A stretch of 10,675 nucleotides of DNA from Anaerobutyricum stercoris (GTDB lineage Bacteria > Bacillota > Clostridia > Lachnospirales > Lachnospiraceae), in the NCBI GenBank assembly GCA_019116455.1, contig DXBR01000113.1:1-10675 (forward strand). Direction: 5' to 3'. The notes beneath the pieces were generated by a model. That model was not told the origin of the DNA. It ran no database searches and worked only from the letters and a program-made list of their open reading frames with translations. Below are positions 6,281-10,675 of this stretch, one piece after another. A program made the position numbers and the translations under genes. Position 1 is the stretch's first letter. Each line of letters begins with the position of its first letter.

Positions 6281-6309
6281 TTGCCATTTTACTTCCTTTA
6301 TGTTACACT
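6281..6309 (+). promoter_or_regulatory. Candidate sigma-A promoter for the minimal kinase gene
   Basis: TTGCCA (6281-6286) and TACACT (6304-6309) are separated by exactly 17 bases, matching the vegetative -35/-10 consensus at 5 of 6 and 4 of 6 positions. The expected transcription start near 6316 would give a leader of about 23 bases before the ATG at 6339, including the GGAGG ribosome site. The position fits, but the match is moderate. Confidence 0.4.
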
Positions 6310-6338
6310 GTTTTCATTACGAACAGACGGAGGTTTAC

Positions 6339-7037
6339 ATGGTTCCCACACATTTTACATCCATTGAATTTTTTCAAAAGAAAAAGGATATCACCCTGTA
6401 CCGGGCTGCAGATGAAACCCAGCGCTATATTCTGAAATCTATTATAACAAAAGATACCTCAGTTAGACAGGCTTTTTATGATGAATATGAGACTCTGTCT
6501 GCTCTGAGGCATCCTTCCATTCCCGTTTATTACTGGCTGCGTGAAGATTATCAGGTTCCCGGTCAGAAATCCGGCACACTCACTCTGTGTATGGAAGACT
6601 GTTCCCAGCCGGCTCCGTTTTCCCTTTTTTCCATCGGGGAATTATGCCGGATTCTGTACAAAACAACAGATATTCTTTCCTATCTGCTGGAAAACGGCGT
6701 TCTCTACACCGATTTAAATCCCTCCAACCTGATTATCTCCGAAGCCCATGGGGACTATGCGGTCACCCTGGTGGATTACACCTATTGTTACTATTTTTTA
6801 AGGAATCCATACCCGGCGTACCCGCTGCGCTTTTCCTATAACATCTCACCGCAGCTAAAAGGGCAGCAGTTTCTCATTCAGGCTCTCACTTTTTTACTGT
6901 ATGACCTGGTTGAAGAAAATCACATAGAACAATTGCCATCCCCTGTGTATCAGCTTCTGGAAACCGGCCGGAATCCATCGGAAGAACTGTCACTCCATGA
7001 TTTTCAGGAGATGCTGCGGCATTGCGGCGCCAGATAG
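6339..7037 (+). CDS. Minimal protein-kinase-fold protein (232 aa)
   Basis: This is a small kinase-like protein with no extra domain, close to the minimum size for the fold. Visible elements are the beta-3-like Lys33 (RYILKSI), an alpha-C Glu in FYDEYETL (about 49-51), a RHPSIP turn before beta-4, a catalytic-loop equivalent YTDLNPSNLI (123-132, Asp125 and Asn130) and LVDYTY with Asp146 in place of DFG. The HRD becomes YTD and the loop lysine becomes Asn. The catalytic Asp, metal-binding Asn and Asp are kept, so it may bind ATP and be weakly or unusually active. The glycine loop is absent. The start at 6339 is supported by GGAGG five bases upstream. The open frame continues upstream only through the thioesterase region in antisense. 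It is the only plus-strand gene between the two minus-strand operons, is divergent from the thioesterase and convergent with the PBP gene. It may regulate or read out the neighbouring phosphosignalling genes; this is inference. Confidence 0.85.
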   Translation: MVPTHFTSIEFFQKKKDITLYRAADETQRYILKSIITKDTSVRQAFYDEYETLSALRHPSIPVYYWLREDYQVPGQKSGTLTLCMEDCSQPAPFSLFSIGELCRILYKTTDILSYLLENGVLYTDLNPSNLIISEAHGDYAVTLVDYTYCYYFLRNPYPAYPLRFSYNISPQLKGQQFLIQALTFLLYDLVEENHIEQLPSPVYQLLETGRNPSEELSLHDFQEMLRHCGAR

Positions 7038-7068
7038 CAACTTTTCCATTATATATTCCGGAAAATGT

Positions 7069-7103
7069 AAATGTACCGCCTGCCCGGCTGCTTCTGTACA
7101 TTT
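7069..7103. terminator. Possible bidirectional terminator between convergent genes
   Basis: AAATGTAC (7069-7076) and GTACATTT (7096-7103) are perfect 8-bp inverted arms around a 19-base GC-rich loop that itself contains GCC...GGC. The element sits in the 79-bp gap between the convergent stop codons of the minimal kinase (7037) and the PBP (7117). T-rich runs follow on both sides (TTTTA on plus, TTTACATTTT on minus). The stem is AT-rich and the loop long, so termination strength is uncertain, but the location fits well. Confidence 0.45.
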
Positions 7104-7116
7104 TATCAATAATACA

Positions 7117-8478
7117 CTATTCTTCAAATAAAGTCTCGTACAGTGATTCCGCAATTGGCGCCAGTGATTTTCCAATTTCTTTTGTTTTCAGACGGTTCAG
7201 TACAATCACATACTGAGGATCATCGGCCGGTGCAAAAGTTACAAGCCATGCATTATTGTAACCATCGCCCCGCTCGGCAGTTCCCGTCTTGGCAGCGATC
7301 TCGTAACCGTCTCCGACCGTTTTAAGTCCATAGGAATCTCCGGCTTCCGTCATCACTTCCCTGATTCGCTTTGCAATATTTTTTTCCATGGTTTTTGTCA
7401 AAACCTCAGATTTTCCTTCCTGAGTGGTTTTTCCTCTCCCGTTTACCACTGATTTGATCAGATATGGTTTAAGCATCTCTCCGCCGCCGGCGATACTCTG
7501 TGTGATCATCGCCATATGAAGAGGCGTGATCAGAGTCTCTCCCTGTCCAAACGCTGTAGACGCGATGACATTATCCTCGTAGTCACCCAGGTTAAAAGAA
7601 GAAGTTATCGTTGCGAAATCCAGCTTGATATCCTGACCGATCAGAAAGCTGTCCGCAGCTTCTTTCAGTGCCGGGCCGCCCAGCTTTAAGGCACGGTCCA
7701 TAAAATATACGTTGGATGATTTCACAAACCCTTCCTCAAAAGAGAGGGTCCCATGGGCCGTCCCGCCGTAATTCCGGATGGTCTGCCCGTTGATCACGAG
7801 CTTTCCGTTATCCTCCACTTCCTCGTCGTCGATGCCGGCTTCCAGAATCGCCTTGGAAGTTACCAGCTTAAAGACAGAGCCCGGCGCCACCGGATTCTGA
7901 TAAGCATTGGAATAAAAAACTCCATCCTGTTTATTGATTTCTTCCCAGTCCTCCTCCAGCGCGTTGGCATTAAAGGACGGAGAGGACGCCAGTGCAAGGA
8001 TTTCACCTGTTTTTGCATTGAGCACCACTGCGGAACCGGTAAAATCAGAGAGCAGATCATAGGCTTCCTTTTGCAGATTGGCGTCAAGAGTCAGCGACAC
8101 ATCCGCTCCCCTCTTATCCTCTTCCTTCGAATCGCTATGTAAGAGCACATTATTCATGGTCTTTTCTATTCCGTATGTCCCGTATTTTATGGACCAGTAT
8201 CCCACCACGTTAGAAAATGCATACGGGTCGCTATATGTCCTTTTCCCTTCCGGCTCTTCGGACGCTGCGAGAATGTTTCCCTCTCGATCTAAAATTTTTC
8301 CCCGGACGTATTCCTTTTGATACGTGCTTTCCCTGGCTTCCTGTTTCTGTCTGTCGGCTTCCTCGGAGACGCCCGGCAGCAGCGCGGATGTCCGGATGAG
8401 GGATATGATCATTAAGATGACGCAGATAAGCGTTGCACTTTGTAAAAACTGCGTTCTCTTTAAAAAACTCTTCTTCAT
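7117..8478 (-). CDS. Class B penicillin-binding protein (PBP2/FtsI/PbpA-like transpeptidase)
   Basis: This D,D-transpeptidase cross-links peptidoglycan outside the membrane and normally works with a RodA/FtsW glycosyltransferase, here encoded directly upstream. The protein is 453 aa. An N-terminal membrane anchor lies at about 14-30 (ATLICVILMIISLI). A short pedestal domain follows, with VRGKILDREGNILA (58-71) and YGTYGIEKTMNN. The catalytic domain carries S201-VFK (nucleophile Ser201), S254-S-N256 and K397-TG, so all three active-site motifs are intact. At about 450 aa it is shorter than typical PBP2 or FtsI (about 600-700 aa) and closer to mycobacterial PbpA-type proteins, without PASTA domains. 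The start ATG at 8478 is preceded by AAAGGA at somewhat long spacing. The coding region overlaps the open frame of the FtsW/RodA gene by 248 bases. It is the last gene of the right-hand operon. Confidence 0.95.
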   Translation of the reverse strand: MKKSFLKRTQFLQSATLICVILMIISLIRTSALLPGVSEEADRQKQEARESTYQKEYVRGKILDREGNILAASEEPEGKRTYSDPYAFSNVVGYWSIKYGTYGIEKTMNNVLLHSDSKEEDKRGADVSLTLDANLQKEAYDLLSDFTGSAVVLNAKTGEILALASSPSFNANALEEDWEEINKQDGVFYSNAYQNPVAPGSVFKLVTSKAILEAGIDDEEVEDNGKLVINGQTIRNYGGTAHGTLSFEEGFVKSSNVYFMDRALKLGGPALKEAADSFLIGQDIKLDFATITSSFNLGDYEDNVIASTAFGQGETLITPLHMAMITQSIAGGGEMLKPYLIKSVVNGRGKTTQEGKSEVLTKTMEKNIAKRIREVMTEAGDSYGLKTVGDGYEIAAKTGTAERGDGYNNAWLVTFAPADDPQYVIVLNRLKTKEIGKSLAPIAESLYETLFEE

Positions 8479-9868
8479 TATCTGTAAGTCCTTTCCATTT
8501 CACGTTGCTGGATACGGCAATCATAACGCCGACCATCATAAAGGTGACCACCAGAGAGCTTCCTCCGCTTGAAATAAACGGAAGGGTAATACCGGTCAGA
8601 GGGCAAAGTCCTGTGCTTCCTGCTATAATAATGAGCGCCTGATCAAACAACATGAATACAAAACCTGCGCCCACCGCCTGATGATACCTGTCGCCTTTTC
8701 TTATGAACAACCGGACTCCTTCCAGCCACATTAATATAAAGATGAAAAAAACAAGAATCGCAAATATCATGCCGCAGCGCTGAATTAGCGCCGGGTAAAC
8801 CAAGTCGCTGGTCTTGACCGGAAGATCTGTCACCGACGAGGTGCCGAACCACCCTCCCAGCAAAATGGATTCTCTTGCTTTCAGAAGCTGATATCCAAGT
8901 CCAAGAGCATCTTTTTCAGGATTCAGCCAGTAGATAAAGCGATTGGCGATTTTATCATAGTTAGAAAGGAAGAAACTCGACAGCGGATTAGTCCCGATGA
9001 CAGAACCGGCGTCCGCCAGTTTGCTGAGCTGCATTCCCGTTACAATGATCAGCGCTGCAAGCACAGCCATGACGGCAACTGTTTTGATGAACACCTTAAT
9101 ATCCGGAATAAACAAAAACACATAGGTAAGAAAAATTGCCAGCAGCAGGAGCATCGTACCAAATTCACTCTGCACTGCCAGCAGCAGGATTTCCAGAACT
9201 GTAATTCCGTAAAATACCCGGATTCTCTGCCTGGACGGCTTCTCCGTCGTACCGAGAAGCGCCGCTGCAATAAAGACGTACAGTACCTTCACCAGCTCCG
9301 TGGTCTGAATGGACATGCCTCCGATATGAATCCAGTTCCGCACGTTGCCCACCGCCCTTGAGGCTACCAGCGTCACGATGGATATGCCCAGGGACAGCGC
9401 CACAAGGAACCGGCACATTTTCATACCGGATATCTGTTTCCATTTGAGATAACATCCCGCTGCCAGCAGCCCCGCTGCAAATCCCAGCAGATACTGCAGC
9501 TGCAGCCCCGCTGCCGGATTACCGTTATTAAGAAGCTCCGGATTCTTAATGATCTGCTCCTGCTCCATGATACACTGCAGCATAGTTCCCACCGTGAGCA
9601 GAATGAGCGCGCAGATCAGAATCCTTTTATTTCCGTGAATCACTGAAGTAAAAAACCAGGAGACAATGGTAATCAAAAACAAAATCCCGATCATATCCCG
9701 GTATATGGTGCCGGCTCCCTTTGCGTGCACTACGATAAACGCCGCAATCTGAAAAAGAAGAATCGCCAGCACCGGGCCATTTCTGAAAGAATAAAAAGCT
9801 CTCTGCAGCTCCCACACAAAACGTTCTGTGGAAAATGCCTTCTGCTTTTCTTTTGCCCTGCTATTCAT
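8231..9868 (-). CDS. FtsW/RodA/SpoVE-family peptidoglycan glycosyltransferase
   Basis: This polytopic SEDS-family membrane enzyme polymerises lipid II into glycan strands with a partner class B PBP. About ten hydrophobic segments are visible between residues 30 and 455. Family motifs are NWIHIGGMSIQTTELVKV (178-195), SEFGTMLLLL (233-243), the loop NPEKDALGLGYQ (316-327), expected to hold the catalytic Asp, and the signature LPFISSGGSSLV (429-440). The conserved core ends near residue 460, longer than usual RodA/FtsW (about 370-420 aa) because of an N-terminal extension and a longer loop around 100-125. The frame stays open for a further 82 residues, rich in Arg, Lys and His, that overlap the start of the PBP gene. 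This tail may be an artefact of a lost stop or frameshift. The start ATG at 9868 overlaps the FHA stop codon by eight bases, so translation is coupled. Whether it serves elongation, division or sporulation cannot be told from this window. Confidence 0.93.
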   Translation of the reverse strand: MNSRAKEKQKAFSTERFVWELQRAFYSFRNGPVLAILLFQIAAFIVVHAKGAGTIYRDMIGILFLITIVSWFFTSVIHGNKRILICALILLTVGTMLQCIMEQEQIIKNPELLNNGNPAAGLQLQYLLGFAAGLLAAGCYLKWKQISGMKMCRFLVALSLGISIVTLVASRAVGNVRNWIHIGGMSIQTTELVKVLYVFIAAALLGTTEKPSRQRIRVFYGITVLEILLLAVQSEFGTMLLLLAIFLTYVFLFIPDIKVFIKTVAVMAVLAALIIVTGMQLSKLADAGSVIGTNPLSSFFLSNYDKIANRFIYWLNPEKDALGLGYQLLKARESILLGGWFGTSSVTDLPVKTSDLVYPALIQRCGMIFAILVFFIFILMWLEGVRLFIRKGDRYHQAVGAGFVFMLFDQALIIIAGSTGLCPLTGITLPFISSGGSSLVVTFMMVGVMIAVSSNVKWKGLTDNEEEFFKENAVFTKCNAYLRHLNDHIPHPDIRAAAGRLRGSRQTETGSQGKHVSKGIRPGKNFRSRGKHSRSVRRAGREKDI

Positions 9869-10604
9869 AGTATCTCTCTCCTGCTCCCTGGTAAAGATGC
9901 GTGCTGCCGCTTCTGGTCATCCCCATCTCCACTCTGAATTCTACATTGCCTATATAAAAAGTGGTCTGATCAGACAGTACTACATGATCTGTGACTGCCC
10001 CGCCCGCAAAAAGCTTGTTTGCCGTTCCCACATCCTCCAGAATAAATGCGCCGTTCTTTTCCACGATCCGGCAGTGCTTCCTTGCCACACAGAGATCGTC
10101 AAGCACCAGCATATTGTCGGCACTGCGCCCGATGGTAAAAGGCAGCCGCGTCACCCGCACACGGGCAGTCGGCCGGTGCGCCTCATCAAGCTGTACAAGG
10201 ACAATACCAGGATTCCGGTACTGGTCCATGGAGATGATCTTCTCCCGGCCGGCATTCCAGTCACCAGCGCTTTGTTCCGGCTCACTGTTCCAGCCGTCTT
10301 CCTGATCATTGTCAGCGTCCTCATCTCTGTCATCTTCACGGTCCCAGCTCTCTTCTTCCTCATAGAGCAGTTCCTTTTTATTCTTTTTGCTCTCTTTTTT
10401 ATCTCTGAGCCGCTCTGCTTTTTCCTGCCGGCGTTCTTCTTTCTCCAGAGCCCGTTCTTCCTTTTTCTGCTGGCGGAGTGCCCATTCGTCCACAAAATGT
10501 TCACCTTCCTCGGAAGCCTCCTTCAGCGTCTTGTTGGAACGAATCAATATAAAAATAATGCATCCTATGAGCACAACGATGCCTATCTGCGATAAAATCG
10601 ACAT
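9861..10604 (-). CDS. FHA-domain membrane protein
   Basis: This 247-aa protein has one N-terminal membrane helix (about 5-22, IGIVVLIGCIIFILI), then a long highly charged helix or coiled coil (about 25-85) and an acidic linker (about 86-115). A C-terminal forkhead-associated domain spans about 133-228. FHA domains bind phosphothreonine peptides. The core is FTIGRSADNMLVLDDLCVARKHCRIV (156-181) with Arg160 and His177, then LEDVGTANKLFAGG with Asn196 (189-202), ending in FYIGNVEFRV. The loop Ser of the common S-R-x-H signature is Ala here (Ala174), while Arg160 and Asn196 are kept. No signal peptidase site is seen, so the FHA domain probably faces the cytoplasm. The start ATG at 10604 follows AGGAG at about ten bases. 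It heads the FHA-SEDS-PBP operon and could recruit phosphorylated partners to the cell-wall machinery, with the nearby kinase and PP2C as candidate writer and eraser. Confidence 0.93.
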   Translation of the reverse strand: MSILSQIGIVVLIGCIIFILIRSNKTLKEASEEGEHFVDEWALRQQKKEERALEKEERRQEKAERLRDKKESKKNKKELLYEEEESWDREDDRDEDADNDQEDGWNSEPEQSAGDWNAGREKIISMDQYRNPGIVLVQLDEAHRPTARVRVTRLPFTIGRSADNMLVLDDLCVARKHCRIVEKNGAFILEDVGTANKLFAGGAVTDHVVLSDQTTFYIGNVEFRVEMGMTRSGSTHLYQGAGERYYE

Positions 10605-10613
10605 AAAAAATCA

Positions 10614-10641
10614 GCTCCTGTTCTACATATGTTAACAGGAG
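10614..10641 (-). promoter_or_regulatory. 9-bp inverted repeat over the transcription and ribosome-binding region of the FHA gene
   Basis: GCTCCTGTT (10614-10622) and AACAGGAGC (10634-10642) are perfect inverted arms around 11 bases that include the palindrome ACATATGT. Read on the minus strand, the second arm contains the AGGAG ribosome site of the FHA gene and is followed by TGATTTTTT and then the ATG. In a read-through transcript this would be a hairpin with a T-run, able to terminate transcription or hide the ribosome site. As DNA it could be an operator overlapping the promoter start point. Both readings are inference. Confidence 0.45.
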
Positions 10642-10668
10642 CATATCACAGTTCATTTTTTAATTCAA
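10640..10668 (-). promoter_or_regulatory. Candidate sigma-A promoter (extended -10) for the FHA-SEDS-PBP operon
   Basis: On the minus strand TTGAAT (10668-10663) and TATGCT (10645-10640) are separated by 17 bases, with TGA directly before the -10 giving a TGn extended -10. Each hexamer matches consensus at 4 of 6 positions. The predicted start near 10632 falls inside the inverted repeat and leaves a short leader of about 28 bases with the AGGAG site. No upstream gene is visible in the remaining bases to 10675. Confidence 0.45.
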
Positions 10669-10675
10669 ACGTTCT

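Noticed and set aside
6117..6287. 57-residue N-terminal extension of the thioesterase starting at ATG 6287
   Set aside because: It is made largely of repeat-derived Arg/Thr sequence and does not belong to the hotdog fold. The ATG at 6116 has its own ribosome site and gives the normal family length. Kept as a finding, not as the gene start.
5796..6338. Plus-strand extension of the minimal kinase frame upstream of 6339
   Set aside because: It runs antisense through the thioesterase gene and encodes no domain, whereas the ATG at 6339 has GGAGG at good spacing and starts the recognisable protein.
9828..10595. Plus-strand open frame of 255 codons opposite the FHA gene
   Set aside because: Its Phe/Leu-rich stretch is the antisense of the Lys/Glu-rich coiled coil of the FHA protein, and it has no independent support.

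Overview
The window looks like chromosomal DNA from a low-to-mid GC Firmicute, most likely class Clostridia and probably Lachnospiraceae. The reasons are strong AGGAGG-type ribosome binding sites, tightly packed operons with ATGA start/stop overlaps, and a clostridial-style FHA / FtsW-RodA / class B PBP gene set. Family-level placement is inferred from gene content and style, not from a marker gene. I see no rRNA, tRNA, IS element or CRISPR array.

Layout, left to right. Positions 89-358 (minus) and 452-1003 (plus) are two small divergent genes of unknown function, with a perfect 16-bp palindrome between them. Positions 981-5609 (minus) hold a five-gene operon read right to left: PP2C phosphatase, Ser/Thr protein kinase, von Willebrand factor A (VWA) protein, a 422-aa protein with a kinase-like but catalytically empty region, and a 171-aa protein with a possible small beta-barrel. 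Just upstream on the same strand is a YbgC-type acyl-CoA thioesterase (5697-6116), preceded by a short region with a 27-bp tandem repeat. A lone plus-strand gene (6339-7037) encodes a minimal protein-kinase-fold protein. It faces, tail to tail, a second minus-strand operon (7117-10604) of FHA-domain membrane protein, FtsW/RodA-family glycosyltransferase and class B penicillin-binding protein. A promoter and an inverted repeat sit at the right edge, in front of the FHA gene.

How it may work together. The right operon has the parts of a peptidoglycan polymerase/transpeptidase pair plus a phosphothreonine-reading membrane protein. The left operon has the writer (kinase) and eraser (PP2C) of protein phosphorylation plus a VWA protein. 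FHA + RodA/FtsW + PBP + PP2C + kinase recalls the actinobacterial fha-pstP-rodA-pbpA-pknA-pknB locus. The contiguous PP2C-kinase-VWA trio recalls the TerY-P triads of tellurite-resistance-like systems. The combination, together with two further kinase-fold-like proteins (one minimal, one apparently dead), is the most interesting aspect. A functional link between the two halves is inference from proximity only.
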